Source: Pseudobythopirellula maris
GTDB lineage: Bacteria > Planctomycetota > Planctomycetia > Pirellulales > Lacipirellulaceae
Assembly: GCF_007859945.1 (NCBI RefSeq)
Contig: NZ_SJPQ01000001.1
Coordinates: 930,001-994,000, forward strand
Reading direction: 5' to 3'
DNA: 64,000 bases
Below, in pieces: positions 54,476-64,000 of the stretch. A program made the position numbers and the translations under genes. Numbering within the stretch: position 1 is the first letter of the stretch; each line of letters opens with the position of its first letter. The notes beneath the pieces were generated by a model. The model saw nothing but the letters and a program-made list of their open reading frames with translations. It did not search any database and had not been told where the DNA came from.

Positions 54476-55228
54476 TCAGACCGCCGTGGCGATGCCGAGG
54501 AAGTCTTCCGCTTTGAGGCTCGCGCCGCCGACCAGGGCGCCGTCGACGTTCTGCTGGCCGATCAGCTCGGCCGCGTTGCCCGGCTTGACGCTGCCGCCGT
54601 AGAGGATCCGCACCTTTTCAGCGACTTCGCTAGTGTAACGCTCGGCGAGCAAACGGCGAAGGTCGGCGTGGACCTCCTCGGCCTGTTCGGGTGTGGCCAC
54701 TTTCCCAGTGCCGATGGCCCAGACCGGCTCGTAAGCGACCACCAATCCGAGGACCTGCGTCTCGCTGACCCCCTCCAGGGCGCCGAGCAGCTGGCGACGG
54801 TTCACGTCGGCCGTTTGTTCCGCCTCACGCTCCTCGAGCAGCTCGCCGACACAGACGACGGGCACGAGGCCGGCGTCGAGCGCCTTGAGGGTCTTCTTGT
54901 TCACTTCGGCGTCGGTCTCGCCCATCACGTGGCGCCGCTCGCTGTGACCGAGGATCACGTATTCGGCGCCAAGGTCGCTGAGCATCGAGGCAGACGTTTC
55001 GCCAGTGAACGCGCCGTTGTCCTCGAAGTACATGTTCTGGGCGCCCAGGGCCACAGGGCTGCCGGCCAGCTTGTCGGCCACCGCCGCCATGTAGACAGCC
55101 GGCGGGCAAACCAACAGGTCGGCTCCGGCGACGTCGCCCGCCTTGTCGGCGATCGCCGCGGCAAGCGCCTCGGCGCTCGCGCGGTCGGTGTTCATCTTCC
55201 AGTTGCCGGCGATCAGGGGGCGTCGCAT
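54476..55228 (-). CDS. tpiA: Triose-phosphate isomerase
   Basis: 250 residues. [13 protein letters not shown] at the start, [12 protein letters not shown] (catalytic His), [14 protein letters not shown] (catalytic Glu) and [13 protein letters not shown] (phosphate loop) are all intact. It interconverts glyceraldehyde-3-phosphate and dihydroxyacetone phosphate. ATG at 55228 gives the family-typical start; ATG at 55243 adds five residues and cannot be excluded. It precedes secG. Confidence 0.96.
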   Translation of the reverse strand: MRRPLIAGNWKMNTDRASAEALAAAIADKAGDVAGADLLVCPPAVYMAAVADKLAGSPVALGAQNMYFEDNGAFTGETSASMLSDLGAEYVILGHSERRHVMGETDAEVNKKTLKALDAGLVPVVCVGELLEEREAEQTADVNRRQLLGALEGVSETQVLGLVVAYEPVWAIGTGKVATPEQAEEVHADLRRLLAERYTSEVAEKVRILYGGSVKPGNAAELIGQQNVDGALVGGASLKAEDFLGIATAV

Positions 55229-55388
55229 GGCTTGGGGTTCCATGTTCGGGATTAAGCGGGGCCTGACTTGTTTTTTGTTCCCTCCCCCTGGTGGAGAGGG
55301 TCACGGAGGGGGGCGACCTGAGCGTCCGGCGCCTCACCCTCGATTCGCTCTAACGATCAATCGGGACCTCCCCACGGCGGGGATTCAT

Positions 55389-56414
55389 CTAAAACGTCTT
55401 CCCAATCGCTACGGCGACCTTCTTCAGCTGCGCCATCAGCTCAGCGTATTGCTCGGGCAACAAGGCCTGCGGCCCGTCGCTCATCGCCTCTTCGGGGCAG
55501 TTGTGCACTTCGATGTGAACGCCGTCAGCGCCCGCCGCCAGGCCCGCCAGGGCACACGCCGGGATCAGCTCCGGCCGGCCGGTGGCGTGGCTCGGGTCGA
55601 CGATGATCGGCAGGTGCGACATCTCCTGAGCCTGCGGCACAGCACAGACGTCGTAGATGTTGCGCGTCGCGTTGTCGAAGCCTTTGACGCCGCGCTCGCA
55701 CAACACCACCTTCGAGTTGCCCTGCGAGAGCACGTACTCGGCGCTCATCATCAGGTCTTTCACGGTGGCCGCCATGCCGCGCTTCATCAGCACCGCTTTG
55801 TCGGTCTTGCCCACCTCGGTCAGGAGGACGAAGTTCTGCATGTTGCGGGCGCCGAGCTGGATCATGTCCGAGTACTCGGCCACCAACTCCACGTTGCGCG
55901 GGTCGGTCACCTCGGTGACGATCGGCATGCCGTGCTTGTCGCCGACCTCGCGGAGGATCTTCAGGCCCTCTTCGCCAAGGCCCTGGAACGAGTAGGGGCT
56001 GGTGCGCGGCTTGAACGCGCCGCCGCGCAGCAGGTTGGCGCCGGCCGCCTTCACAGCGCCGGCGATCTCGTCCATCCGTTCGGCCGACTCGACCGCACAA
56101 GGACCGGCGATCATTCCCAAGTGGCCGCCGCCGATCTTGGTGACAACCTTGCCCGAACCGACCTCGATGATCGAGGGCTCCGGATGGGCCGTGCGGCTGG
56201 CGAGCTTGAAGGCGGGCTGCACCGGCACGACCTCGGCCACACCGGCGATCGCGCCCAGCGGCGCCGTGCGGATCTTGTCCTCGTCGCCAATGACACCGAC
56301 AACCGTGCGATAGGTGCCCTTGCTCAGGTGCGCCTTGAGGCCCATCGCCTCGACTCGCTCGACAACGTGGTCGACCTGCGCGTCAGTGGCCGATTCTTTG
56401 AGGATGATGATCAT
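55389..56414 (-). CDS. aroF: 3-deoxy-7-phosphoheptulonate synthase (type I beta, with regulatory domain)
   Basis: 341 residues. The N-terminal 70 residues ([20 protein letters not shown]) are the ferredoxin-like regulatory domain of the Thermotoga-type enzyme. The catalytic barrel has [45 protein letters not shown] and [13 protein letters not shown]. It condenses PEP and erythrose-4-phosphate, the first step of the shikimate pathway. The regulatory domain usually gives feedback inhibition by Tyr or Phe. pheA lies just upstream on the same strand, so both serve aromatic amino acid synthesis. Confidence 0.96.
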   Translation of the reverse strand: MIIILKESATDAQVDHVVERVEAMGLKAHLSKGTYRTVVGVIGDEDKIRTAPLGAIAGVAEVVPVQPAFKLASRTAHPEPSIIEVGSGKVVTKIGGGHLGMIAGPCAVESAERMDEIAGAVKAAGANLLRGGAFKPRTSPYSFQGLGEEGLKILREVGDKHGMPIVTEVTDPRNVELVAEYSDMIQLGARNMQNFVLLTEVGKTDKAVLMKRGMAATVKDLMMSAEYVLSQGNSKVVLCERGVKGFDNATRNIYDVCAVPQAQEMSHLPIIVDPSHATGRPELIPACALAGLAAGADGVHIEVHNCPEEAMSDGPQALLPEQYAELMAQLKKVAVAIGKTF

Positions 56415-56572
56415 CGGTCGCTCTTGAGCATGTCGCTTAGTTGTGGGAGGCGTCTCGGACGCCGATGCGATTTACCTAGCCGTTTGGCGAGCGTAGCGTT
56501 ATCGGCGTCGGAGGCGCCTGCCACAGCAATGCCAAGGGGCCCGATCAAGAGCCCCCAATGAAGCCCCGCAGT

Positions 56573-57682
56573 CTAGTCGATCGGGGGCGACTGGGGATAG
56601 GACCCCAGCACCCTCAGCTGGACCGCTTTTTTCTCGAGATTGGCGATCGCCCGCCGGGCCCGCAATTCGGTCTGATGGCCCAAAAACTCGACGAAGAACA
56701 GGTATCGCCCCCCCTCCTGCCCCGCCGTGCGGCTGCCGGGGATCGGGAAGCTCTCGATCCAGGTCAAATTGAGCTTCGCCCGCTTGAATATCGCCATCGC
56801 GTCGGCCAATGAGCCCGGCTCGTGGGCCACCTCGAACACGATCGCCGTCTTGTCGCCGCCGGTCTTCGCCGCCGGCGCCATGCCGATCACCGCGAAACGG
56901 GTGATGTTGTCGCTCTGGTCCTCGATGCCGTGGGCCAGCACCCGCAGCCCGTGGTGCACACCGGCCTGCTCGCTGGCGATGGCGGCCACGGCGGGGTCGG
57001 CCGACGCCATCACGGCGGCCTCGGCGGTGCTCGCCACCGGCTGGGTGTCGACGCCCGGCAAGTGCTTGGTCAGCCACGAGCCACATTGCGCCAAGGCCTG
57101 GGCCTTGCTCGCCACGCGACGCACGTCGGACCTTTTCCCTTTGCCCAGCAGGCAATGGTGGATCCGAAGCGGCAGTTCGCCGCATATTTGAACCTCGCTC
57201 TTGGCGAAGGCCTCGAGCGTGTCGGTCACGCGGCCGTGGGTCGAGTTTTCCAGCGGAACCACGCCCCACTCGCACGAACCGCTCGCCACCTCGTCGAATA
57301 CGGCGCCGATGGCTCCGACAGGGACAAGCTCCGTGGCGTCGCCGAACCGGTGCAACGCCGCCTGGTGGCTGTAAGTGTGCTCGGGGCCGAGATAGGCCAC
57401 GCGTTCGTGGGTCGTGATCGCCCGACAGGCGGCCTCGACCTCTCGCAGCACGGCCCGCACAGACCGCTCGGTCACCGGGCCGGTGTTTTTCTCCACGAGC
57501 TTGTCGACCGCGGCCGCCGAGCTCTCGGCCTCGCCGCCCGGCGCGCCGACCGCCTCGGCCAGCGACTGGCAGAGCGAGGCCCGGTCGCTGAGGGCGTCGA
57601 GCAGCTCCCGGTCGATCTTGGCGATCTGCGCCCGCAGCGTGCGTGGCGTGGGGGCGGCGGGTTGGGGTTTCTTCTTGGACAT
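56573..57682 (-). CDS. pheA: Chorismate mutase/prephenate dehydratase
   Basis: 369 residues. Domains: chorismate mutase helix region (about 14-85; LRAQIAKIDRELLDALSDRA), prephenate dehydratase (about 95-270; VAYLGPEHTYSHQAALHRFG and GVVPLENSTHGRV), and a C-terminal ACT domain (about 285-365; HEPGSLADAMAIFKRAKLNL with the TWIESFP Phe-binding motif). It converts chorismate to phenylpyruvate, with feedback by phenylalanine through ESFP. ATG at 57682 is used. It is followed by aroF. Confidence 0.95.
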   Translation of the reverse strand: MSKKKPQPAAPTPRTLRAQIAKIDRELLDALSDRASLCQSLAEAVGAPGGEAESSAAAVDKLVEKNTGPVTERSVRAVLREVEAACRAITTHERVAYLGPEHTYSHQAALHRFGDATELVPVGAIGAVFDEVASGSCEWGVVPLENSTHGRVTDTLEAFAKSEVQICGELPLRIHHCLLGKGKRSDVRRVASKAQALAQCGSWLTKHLPGVDTQPVASTAEAAVMASADPAVAAIASEQAGVHHGLRVLAHGIEDQSDNITRFAVIGMAPAAKTGGDKTAIVFEVAHEPGSLADAMAIFKRAKLNLTWIESFPIPGSRTAGQEGGRYLFFVEFLGHQTELRARRAIANLEKKAVQLRVLGSYPQSPPID

Positions 57683-58089
57683 CGTATCTGAAATCAGCGC
57701 GACGCGACTTATCCCTAATTCCCAACGAGGCTTACGGCTCGTGGCTGCCAAATCGACCGCCCCCGCCAGCAGTGAAGGCAGGCCGGCTCGACCCCGGCTG
57801 TCGATATGGCAGTGCAGCCGATTGACTGCCACAGCGGCAAGGCCGCCCCCGAGGAACCACAAGTTTGTTTGCCGCAAGGAGTTATGTCAAGACTAGCCGT
57901 TTTTACCTCACTCCAGCGGGCTCGGCATACCCTTTGCTCTAGTTGCTCGCCGTGCTTCCACGCATTTAGCGCCGGGCGCCCGCACCAGCTGAACTTCGTC
58001 TTCAGCTAACCATCGACTATTTGCGCCGCTGGCGAACAACACACTCCCCCCGCTTAAACGACCACACCCCTCAGGCAGGAGAAACCATT
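57683..58089. other. Divergent promoter region between pheA and dnaK
   Basis: About 400 bases. AGGAGA before the dnaK ATG is a good ribosome site. I see no CIRCE-type inverted repeat and no recognised RNA gene; heat-shock control elements cannot be assigned. Confidence 0.45.
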
Positions 58090-60003
58090 ATGGCCGCCGG
58101 AGAAAAAATCATCGGCATCGACCTCGGCACGACCAACTCGGTTGTCGCCGTGATGGAAGGCAAAGAGGCGAAGGTGATCCCCAACCCCGAGGGGAACCGC
58201 CTCACGCCTTCGGTCGTCGCGTTCACCGACAAGGGCGAAACGCTCGTCGGTGAGCCCGCGCGCCGTCAGGCCGTCACCAACCCGACCAAGACCATCTACT
58301 CGATCAAGCGGTTCATGGGCCGCCGCCACAACGAGGTTGCTGGCGAAGAGAAGATGGTGCCTTACGAGATCACCGGCGGAGCCGAGGATTACGTGAAGGT
58401 CAAAGCCGGCGGCGAAGAGATGACCCCGCCCGAGGTTTCGGCCAAGACGCTCCGCAAGCTCAAGGAGTCGGCCGAGAGCTACCTGGGCCACAAAGTCAAC
58501 AAGGCGGTGATCACCGTCCCGGCCTACTTCAACGACGCCCAGCGCCAGGCGACCAAGGACGCCGGCCAGATCGCCGGCCTCGAGGTCGCGCGGATCATCA
58601 ACGAGCCGACCGCCGCGTCGCTCGCTTACGGCCTCGACAAGAAGGGCCAAGAGACGATCTGCGTCTTCGACCTGGGTGGCGGCACGTTCGACGTGTCGAT
58701 CCTCGAGGTCGCCGACGGCGTGTTCCGCGTGATCTCGACCAACGGCGACACGCACCTCGGCGGCGACGACTTCGACGAGGAGCTGATCAACCACGTCGCC
58801 GACGAGTTCAAGAAGGAGCAGGGCGTCGATCTGCGTAAAGACCCGATGGCCCTGCAGCGTCTGCAGGAGGCGTGTGAGAAGGCCAAGAAGGAGCTCAGCT
58901 CGGCCCAGTCGACCGACCTCAACCTGCCGTTCATCACCGCCGACGCCTCCGGGCCGAAGCATCTGCAGATGAACATCACCCGCGCCCAGTTCGAGAAGCT
59001 GGTCGACGGCCTGGTCGAGCGTGTCCGCAAGCCGGTGCTCAAGGCGATCGAAGACGCCAAGCTCGACCCGTCGAAGATCGACGAGGTCGTGCTCGTGGGC
59101 GGCTCGACCCGCATCCCCAAGGTCGTCGAGCTGGTCAAAGACATCTTCGGCAAAGACCCCCATAAGGGCGTCAACCCGGACGAGGTCGTGGCCATCGGCG
59201 CCGCCATCCAAGGCGGTGTGCTGGCGGGCGACGTACAAGACATCCTGCTGCTGGACGTCACGCCGCTGTCGCTCGGCATCGAGACCTTGGGCGGCGTGAT
59301 GACCAAGCTCGTCGAGCGCAACACCACGATCCCCGCCGAGCGTAAGCAGGTCTTCAGCACGGCCGACGACAACCAGACCGCCGTCACGGTCCGGGTGTTC
59401 CAGGGCGAACGCGAGATGTGCAACGACAACCGCCTCTTGGACCAGTTCAATCTGGAGGGCATCCCGCCCGCGCCGCGTGGCGTGCCGCAGATCGAGGTCA
59501 AGTTCGACCTCGACGCGAACGGCATCCTCAACGTGGCGGCCAAGGACCTCGGCACGGGCGTGGAGCACACGGTCAAGATCGAGCAGTCCTCGGGCCTCTC
59601 GGAGGAAGAGATCGAGAAGATGCGCCGCGACGGCGAGGCGAACGCCGAAGAGGACAAGAAGAAGCGCGAGCTGGTCGAGGCCCGCAACGCCGCCGAGTCG
59701 CTCGCCTACCAGGTCGAGAAGACCCTCAAGGAGCAGGGTGACAAGGTGTCAGACGACGACCGGGCGCCGATCGAGTCGGCGATCGAGAAAGTCCGCGAGA
59801 CGGCCAAGGGCGAAGACGTGGCCGCCATCAAGAGCGCGACCGACGCCCTGCAACAGGCCAGCCACGCGATGAGCGAGGCGATGTACAAGTCGGCCGCCGA
59901 AGCGGGCGCCGACCCCACGGCCGACACCTCGAGCGAAGCCGCCGCCGACACGTCAACCGACGACGACACGATCGACGCGGAGTTTGAGGTGAAGGAGAGC
60001 TGA
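58090..60003 (+). CDS. dnaK: Chaperone DnaK (Hsp70)
   Basis: 637 residues, full length. The ATPase domain has [49 protein letters not shown] and [12 protein letters not shown]. The peptide-binding domain has [20 protein letters not shown]. The C-terminus [10 protein letters not shown] is close to the EEVD-type bacterial end. It folds and protects proteins with DnaJ and GrpE, neither of which is in the window. ATG at 58090 is preceded by AGGAGA. A large antisense open frame in this gene is an artefact of GC-rich codon use. Confidence 0.98.
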   Translation: MAAGEKIIGIDLGTTNSVVAVMEGKEAKVIPNPEGNRLTPSVVAFTDKGETLVGEPARRQAVTNPTKTIYSIKRFMGRRHNEVAGEEKMVPYEITGGAEDYVKVKAGGEEMTPPEVSAKTLRKLKESAESYLGHKVNKAVITVPAYFNDAQRQATKDAGQIAGLEVARIINEPTAASLAYGLDKKGQETICVFDLGGGTFDVSILEVADGVFRVISTNGDTHLGGDDFDEELINHVADEFKKEQGVDLRKDPMALQRLQEACEKAKKELSSAQSTDLNLPFITADASGPKHLQMNITRAQFEKLVDGLVERVRKPVLKAIEDAKLDPSKIDEVVLVGGSTRIPKVVELVKDIFGKDPHKGVNPDEVVAIGAAIQGGVLAGDVQDILLLDVTPLSLGIETLGGVMTKLVERNTTIPAERKQVFSTADDNQTAVTVRVFQGEREMCNDNRLLDQFNLEGIPPAPRGVPQIEVKFDLDANGILNVAAKDLGTGVEHTVKIEQSSGLSEEEIEKMRRDGEANAEEDKKKRELVEARNAAESLAYQVEKTLKEQGDKVSDDDRAPIESAIEKVRETAKGEDVAAIKSATDALQQASHAMSEAMYKSAAEAGADPTADTSSEAAADTSTDDDTIDAEFEVKES

Positions 60004-60068
60004 ACCACTAACGACACGGATGGGCGCGGATAACGCGCCGAACGTGACAACCTGAGATGCGACCCATT

Positions 60069-60096
60069 TAGCCGGGGGCGAATTCGCCCCCGGCTA
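60069..60096. terminator. Perfect 28-bp palindrome after dnaK
   Basis: The sequence tagccgggggcgaa/ttcgcccccggcta is a perfect palindrome followed by only TTTG, about 65 bases after the dnaK stop. It may serve as a terminator or be one of the REP-like palindromes of this region. Confidence 0.5.
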
Positions 60097-60118
60097 TTTG
60101 CGTGGCGGGCCGCACCGG

Positions 60119-60329
60119 GAAGCCCCGGAGGGGCGTAGGGGGCGTAGGCAAATAGCCAGGGGCGCGAGCCCCTGGGGCCGATCGGCCGATTAGGATAGAA
60201 GCCCCGGAGGGGCGGCAGCGGCGTAGTTGGCCAACGCTCTGTCGCCCCTCCGGGGCTTTGTTCTGCTTGCTTGCGATTCCGGTCCAGGGGCTTACGCCCC
60301 TGGCTATGTGCCGTCGCCCCTCCGGGGCT
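60119..60329. repeat. Cluster of REP-like palindromes upstream of the HUH transposase
   Basis: The palindromic word AGCCCCGGAGGGGC occurs at about 60120 and 60200 and inverted (GCCCCTCCGGGGCT) at 60244 and 60316. A second type, CCAGGGGCNNNNGCCCCTGG, occurs at 60158-60177 and 60284-60303. A related gccccttcggggc is at 60908-60920, downstream of the transposase. The arrangement resembles REP elements around a RAYT-type transposase. Confidence 0.8.
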
Positions 60330-60347
60330 TTTCGTCGTGGTGGGACG

Positions 60348-60797
60348 ATGCCTTCTTCTTATACGAGCCTCACTTATCACATTGTCTTCTCAACGAAGTA
60401 TCGCCGGCCGCTGCTCGTCTCCGAGATGCGAGGGCGCCTTTACGAATATATGGGCGGTATCGTCCGGCGTGAGTACGGGACGCTGCTTGAGATCGGCGGC
60501 GTCGAAGATCACGTCCATCTGCTGACGCGCATCCATCCCAGCACCGCCGTCGCCGATTTTCTTCGAGTGCTGAAATCGAACTCGTCGGGGTGGGTCAACG
60601 AGCAGTCGCTCACTCCCAACCGCTTCGCCTGGCAGGAGGGCTACAGCGCCTTCACCGTGAGCGAGTCGCAAACGGGCGCCGTGCGGCGGTACATCCAGCG
60701 GCAAGAAGCACACCACGCCAAGCAGGATTTCCGGGCAGAAATAGAGCGGTTGTGCGAACATCACGGGCTGACGCTCGATGCCGAGCACTTCGCGTGA
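60348..60797 (+). CDS. IS200/IS605-like HUH (Y1) transposase, RAYT-like
   Basis: 149 residues, full length for a Y1 transposase. LTYHIVFSTKYRRPLL begins the fold, DHVHLL (HUH motif, about residue 52) provides metal ligands, and RRYIQRQEAHH near residue 110 provides the nucleophilic Tyr. Such enzymes cut and rejoin single-stranded DNA at hairpins. RAYT members mobilise REP palindromes, and this gene is embedded in them. ATG at 60348 is chosen because the pattern YTSLTYHIVFSTKYR is the normal N-terminus; the frame to 60258 includes a palindrome. It appears intact. Confidence 0.92.
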   Translation: MPSSYTSLTYHIVFSTKYRRPLLVSEMRGRLYEYMGGIVRREYGTLLEIGGVEDHVHLLTRIHPSTAVADFLRVLKSNSSGWVNEQSLTPNRFAWQEGYSAFTVSESQTGAVRRYIQRQEAHHAKQDFRAEIERLCEHHGLTLDAEHFA

Positions 60798-60994
60798 ATA
60801 GTGGGCCTGCCTCTAGAGGCAAGACCCCCCCGTAGCTCGCCCCTACAGGGCTCTACCGCCTGCATGCTACGATCTCTCTGGGCGTTGCCCTGGGCTAGCG
60901 TATTGCCGCCCCTTCGGGGCTGACGAGCGACGCCGTCATTCGCGCTCATCCGTGCCCATCCGTGTGAGCCGTGGTTCCTCTGCCCGTGCAGCCT

Positions 60995-61636
60995 ATGAGC
61001 AAGACCAACCCTCAGGTCGACGCGTACTTCAAATCTCTCAAGCATTGGCGCGACGAGCTCGAGGAGCTCAGAGCGATCGCACTTGATCGCGATTTGACCG
61101 AAGAGTTGAAGTGGCGTTCGCCCTGCTACACGGTAGAGGGCAAGAACGTCGCCATCTTGGGCGGATTCAAAGAATTCTGCACGATCAGCTTCTTCAAGGG
61201 GGCCTTGCTCAAGGACCACAAGGGCTTGCTCGACAAGCCGGGCAAGAACAGCCGGGCGGCGCGGCTGATCCGGTTCACCTCGGTCGGCGAGATCGTTCGG
61301 CTCCGGCCGGCGATCGAGGCGTGCCTGCGCGAGGCGATCGCGGCGGAGCGGGCCGGCCTGAAGGTGGAGGTCGACCAGGGCGCCGCTCTTGAGCTGCCCG
61401 CGGAGCTGGTCGCCCGCTTCGACGAGAGCCCCGCGCTGCGAACGGCGTTCGAGGCGCTCACCCCGGGGCGACAGCGGGGCTACGCGATGCACTTCGCCGC
61501 AGCCAAGCAGTCGAAGACCCGCACCGCAAGGATCGAGAAATACGAGCCACGGATCCTCCAGGGGAAGGGGTTCCACGACTGCACCTGCGGGCTGACCAAA
61601 AGCCGCCCGGCTGCGACGGCTCTCACAACACGCTGA
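60995..61636 (+). CDS. YdeI/OmpD-associated family protein (DUF1801-like plus YdeI C-terminal)
   Basis: 213 residues. The N-terminal DUF1801-like part has NPQVDAYFKSLKHWRDELEE, LTEELKWRSPCYTVEGKNV and FKEFCTISFFKGALLKD. The C-terminal part ALTPGRQRGYAMHFAAAKQS with KTRTARIEKYEPRILQGKG is the YdeI signature. Members are cytoplasmic and have been linked to resistance to antimicrobial peptides, but the molecular role is unclear. ATG at 60995 is preferred over the GTG at 60971. It stands alone. Confidence 0.88.
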   Translation: MSKTNPQVDAYFKSLKHWRDELEELRAIALDRDLTEELKWRSPCYTVEGKNVAILGGFKEFCTISFFKGALLKDHKGLLDKPGKNSRAARLIRFTSVGEIVRLRPAIEACLREAIAAERAGLKVEVDQGAALELPAELVARFDESPALRTAFEALTPGRQRGYAMHFAAAKQSKTRTARIEKYEPRILQGKGFHDCTCGLTKSRPAATALTTR

Positions 61637-61738
61637 AGCGTGGCGGCTAGTGCGAATCGCACGGATGCGTAGCGCGTGTGGCGGTGTGATTCGACATCGA
61701 TAAGTCGAAAACAACGCTACGGCTAGCGGTAGTTCGCC

Positions 61739-61954
61739 CTAGCGCACCGCGTCGAGCTGCGCGCCCTTGCCCGGCGCCACGCCTTGCGGCGCGGCGGCGT
61801 CGAGCAGCGCGATGGCCGCGTCGCCGGCGGCCCGCTGGGCGTCGAGCGTTTTGCCGGCGATCGCGTAGGCGACCTGCGACTGGGTGGCCGACTTTTTAGC
61901 CGCGAGAACGCTCTCGATCGCGGCGCCTGAACTCGTGGGGCTGATGCTGCTCAT
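61739..61954 (-). CDS. YjfB-like small putative motility protein
   Basis: 71 residues. The core [20 protein letters not shown] followed by AAIALLDAA resembles the short YjfB family (VxxAVLKKALDxxxxxGxALLQxL). It is a small helical protein of uncertain, possibly flagellar, role. ATG at 61954 is chosen; the frame opens at 62041. The match is short, so confidence is moderate. Confidence 0.55.
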   Translation of the reverse strand: MSSISPTSSGAAIESVLAAKKSATQSQVAYAIAGKTLDAQRAAGDAAIALLDAAAPQGVAPGKGAQLDAVR

Positions 61955-62209
61955 ATTCTTAGGGGATCGGCGCCCCTGCCCTGCCCACTCGCCGCCGAAT
62001 TGGCCTATCGCCCCGAGGCGAACGGCTTGGTCCCCCGTCAAATAGCCCAGCCGTCACAACCGGCGCCCGGCGGCGCCCCCTTGGCCGCGGCGACCTCGGA
62101 TCGCCCGCCCGGGACGGAGCCGGTAAGATGCATCGCGAAGGTGTTCACGCCTGCCCGCTGCCGGCGGGTGCGGAGAAAAGGACCGAAGGAACGACCCCGA
62201 GAAGCAAGC

Positions 62210-62869
62210 ATGGCGAAACGAATCACCCCCCAAGAAGCCGACGCGTTCATGCGGCAGCTCAAAACGCTGGTCATCGCCGGCGTGCTGCTGGTGCTCGTGC
62301 CGCTGATCTTTTACGCGGTCTACCTCGACAAGCGGCTGGCCACGTTCGAAGAGTCGCTGAGCCACAGCCCGCCGGACGAACTCGAGGTCGACGACTTCGG
62401 CCGCGACGACCTCAAGCACCTGGCCGCCAACGCCACCGAGGGCGAGGTGGTGTACGTGCCGGCCTACTCGCACATCTACCACGGCAGCGGCGAGCCTTAC
62501 CTGCTGACGATCACGCTGAGCGTGCGCAACACGAGCGTAAACGACGCCATCGTGGTCAAGTCGGTCCGCTACTTCGACACGAAGGGCAAGGAGGTCAAGT
62601 CGTACCTCGAGAAACCGGTCCGTCTCGCCGCCCTGGGGACGACCGAGGTGGTCATCAAACGCGAAGACGCCACGGGCGGCAGCGGGGCGAATTTCCTGGT
62701 CGAGTGGTTCGCCAACACGCCCGTCCCGCAGCCGATCATCGAGGCCGTGATGATCGACACGAACTCGCAGCACGGGATCTCGTTCGTAGGACGCGGCAAA
62801 GTCATCAGCCAGGCGTCGGCGGGCGACGAGGCGCAAGGCACGACCGAGCCGCCGCCGGCCGCTCCCTGA
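62210..62869 (+). CDS. DUF3124 domain protein with N-terminal membrane anchor
   Basis: 219 residues. One transmembrane helix (about 19-38; [19 protein letters not shown]) is followed by a beta-rich domain (about 80-200) with [39 protein letters not shown] and SGANFLVEW. This matches DUF3124, a periplasmic immunoglobulin-like domain of unknown function. ATG at 62210 puts the helix near the start. A MITE-like element follows 37 bases after the stop. Confidence 0.82.
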   Translation: MAKRITPQEADAFMRQLKTLVIAGVLLVLVPLIFYAVYLDKRLATFEESLSHSPPDELEVDDFGRDDLKHLAANATEGEVVYVPAYSHIYHGSGEPYLLTITLSVRNTSVNDAIVVKSVRYFDTKGKEVKSYLEKPVRLAALGTTEVVIKREDATGGSGANFLVEWFANTPVPQPIIEAVMIDTNSQHGISFVGRGKVISQASAGDEAQGTTEPPPAAP

Positions 62870-62906
62870 TCGGCCAGCGGTTCAGGGCCCCAACGAACGG
62901 GCCAGC

Positions 62907-63063
62907 TAGAGCGGTATTCGAATTGGTGTGGACGAGCGGGGAAGCGATTGGGGTCGTGGCGAGGAAGCCGAAGCAGGCAATGCGGTGCATTGTCGATGCA
63001 GGCTGACGAAGCCATGACGCCGATCGCGAGACGAGCGTCTACACCAATGAGCAAACCGTTCTA
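62907..63063. repeat. 157-bp inverted-repeat-ended element, copy 2 (MITE-like)
   Basis: It is nearly identical to 20780-20935, with about ten differences and one single-base indel. The ends tagagcggtattcgaattgg and tgagcaaaccgttcta are imperfect inverted repeats, bounded by TA. The open frame through the middle is conserved in both copies, but is too short and motif-free to call a gene. Confidence 0.85.
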
Positions 63064-63099
63064 AGTTACGCCCAGGCGTGGGCGTTCCGTCGCACGGCT

Positions 63100-64000
63100 T
63101 CACGCCATCGGATCGGACTCGTTGTGCTCAGTGACATTGACGCTCCGCGCCAGGTCGTCGCGCACCCGCTCGTGCAGCGACGACACACGGAGCCGATTAA
63201 CCGCCCGCTCGACCTTGGCCAGCGAGCCCTCGCTCGGGAAAGCCAGGTGGCAGACCGGGTCGCCGGGACTCACCGACGGGATGGTGGTCATGCCGAGGAT
63301 GATGCCCTCGCGCGGCGCCGCGATAACGCCCAGGTCGTCGCCGTGCAGCGAGTGGGCCGTGGCGATCGGTTCGCCGGCCGAGACAATCTGCCCCGGCGCC
63401 ACGTGGAACGAAAGGAAGCCGCCATGCTCGGCGCGGATCCACTTGGTGGCGTCGGTCTCAAGGCGGTAAGGCGGCTCGATCGGCTTGCCAGCGACCATGC
63501 CCAGAAACCGCAGGCAGTTCGTCACGCCGCGGATGGCGTACTCGACTACCGTCGGCTCGGTCTTCCAGACCTCGCCCGCCTCGAGGATCAACGTCGCGCA
63601 GCCCGCCTTGCACGCCTCGGACCGCAGCGACCCTTGCGGACCATCGCCGTTGATCGTGAGCTCGGCCCCAAACGCGCGAGCAAAAGCCGCCAGCCGGTCG
63701 ATCGACAGGTTGGCTCGCACGTTCGGGAAGTTCGTGCGACGCACCGCGGCGGTGTGCAAGTCGATGCAGTAGTCGCAGCGCTCGATCACCTGCGTGAAGT
63801 AAGCGTGCGCCAACCGGCCGGTGAGCGTGCCTCCGACCGAGCCGGGGAAGCTGCGGTTCAGGTCGCGGCGGTCGGGCATGTAGCGGGCGTTGCGCTCGAA
63901 GCCGATCAGGTTCACCACCGGCACCAAGATCAGCGTGCCCGCACGCAGCTCGAACGGCCGATCGCGCAATATCTGCAAGATGGCGCCGGCGCCGTTGATC
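63100..64000 (-). CDS. Succinylglutamate desuccinylase/aspartoacylase family protein, partial (N-terminus beyond window)
   Basis: The frame stays open to the right edge, where INGAGAILQILRD follows the expected (H)GDE metal motif lying outside. Present in the window are VPVVNLIGFERNARYMPD, RDLNRSFPGS, YCIDLHTAA (third metal ligand His) and TLILEAGEVWKTE (catalytic Glu region). A C-terminal beta domain with GGFLSFHVAPGQIVSAGEPI follows. Such M14-like enzymes remove acyl groups from N-acyl amino acids. The substrate is unknown. Confidence 0.88.
   Translation of the reverse strand, partial: INGAGAILQILRDRPFELRAGTLILVPVVNLIGFERNARYMPDRRDLNRSFPGSVGGTLTGRLAHAYFTQVIERCDYCIDLHTAAVRRTNFPNVRANLSIDRLAAFARAFGAELTINGDGPQGSLRSEACKAGCATLILEAGEVWKTEPTVVEYAIRGVTNCLRFLGMVAGKPIEPPYRLETDATKWIRAEHGGFLSFHVAPGQIVSAGEPIATAHSLHGDDLGVIAAPREGIILGMTTIPSVSPGDPVCHLAFPSEGSLAKVERAVNRLRVSSLHERVRDDLARSVNVTEHNESDPMA

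Noticed and set aside
52989-54602. 537-codon rightward frame across yicC and secG
   Set aside because: Antisense to two well-supported genes and without domain motifs.
57897-58089. CIRCE or other heat-shock operator before dnaK
   Set aside because: No TTAGCACTC-type inverted repeat is present, and sigma-32-like boxes could not be supported.
58054-59568. 504-codon open frame antisense to dnaK
   Set aside because: A product of GC-rich third positions in dnaK; the sense strand is unambiguous Hsp70.

Overview
The window comes from a GC-rich planctomycete, most likely order Pirellulales. This is an inference from gene families. It has three DUF1559 pseudopilin-like proteins (N-terminal [20 protein letters not shown] type, C-terminal HPGG...DG), two of them followed by small transthyretin-like lipoproteins. 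It has many PEP-CTERM and dockerin-bearing secreted proteins, a LEPR-XLL/CotH giant surface protein, and isolated housekeeping genes with long spacers. KdsB and an autotransporter indicate an outer membrane.

Layout. 1-12.5 kb: secreted metzincin protease (cut by the left edge), DUF1559 plus lipoprotein, an N-formylglutamate-amidohydrolase-like/FGE fusion, an M20 peptidase-OPT transporter-small membrane protein operon, an XRE regulator, a PEP-CTERM protein and a second amidohydrolase-like dockerin protein. 12.5-23 kb: GGCT-like protein, ribokinase, the 1778-residue CotH/lamin-tail protein, a 156-bp MITE-like repeat, VOC protein and DUF1559. 23-30.2 kb: PEP-CTERM protein, then gamma-glutamyltransferase, M14 carboxypeptidase and an in-frame double PEP-CTERM gene ending at a strong terminator. 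30.2-35 kb: IS3 remnant, DUF1559 plus lipoprotein, a CAT-anticodon tRNA and a VWA protein. 34.8-48.7 kb: KdsB, GlmS, Nudix, site-2 protease, GAF/HD-GYP, LarA-like and YgfZ-like proteins, a lipoprotein, a divergent phosphoglycerate kinase and an autotransporter. 49-51.2 kb: ferredoxin-NADP reductase and a tRNA-Asn locus carrying two tandem copies of a tiny GIY-YIG nuclease gene fused to tRNA-Asn fragments. 51.3-57.7 kb: leftward run pheA-aroF-tpiA-secG-yicC-gmk-rpoZ-coaC. 57.7-64 kb: dnaK, REP-like palindromes around an HUH (Y1) transposase, YdeI-like, YjfB-like and DUF3124 proteins, the second MITE-like copy, and a succinylglutamate desuccinylase-like protein cut by the right edge.

Functional themes. 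The left half is rich in exported proteins that look like a surface peptide- and polymer-processing kit (metzincin, GGT, M14, amidohydrolase-like proteins, OPT uptake plus cytosolic M20). The right half is central metabolism, envelope synthesis and information processing. The most unusual locus is the tRNA-Asn/GIY-YIG tandem array at 50.35-51.19 kb. Next in interest are the REP/HUH transposase cluster, the 156-bp inverted-repeat element and the fused PEP-CTERM gene.
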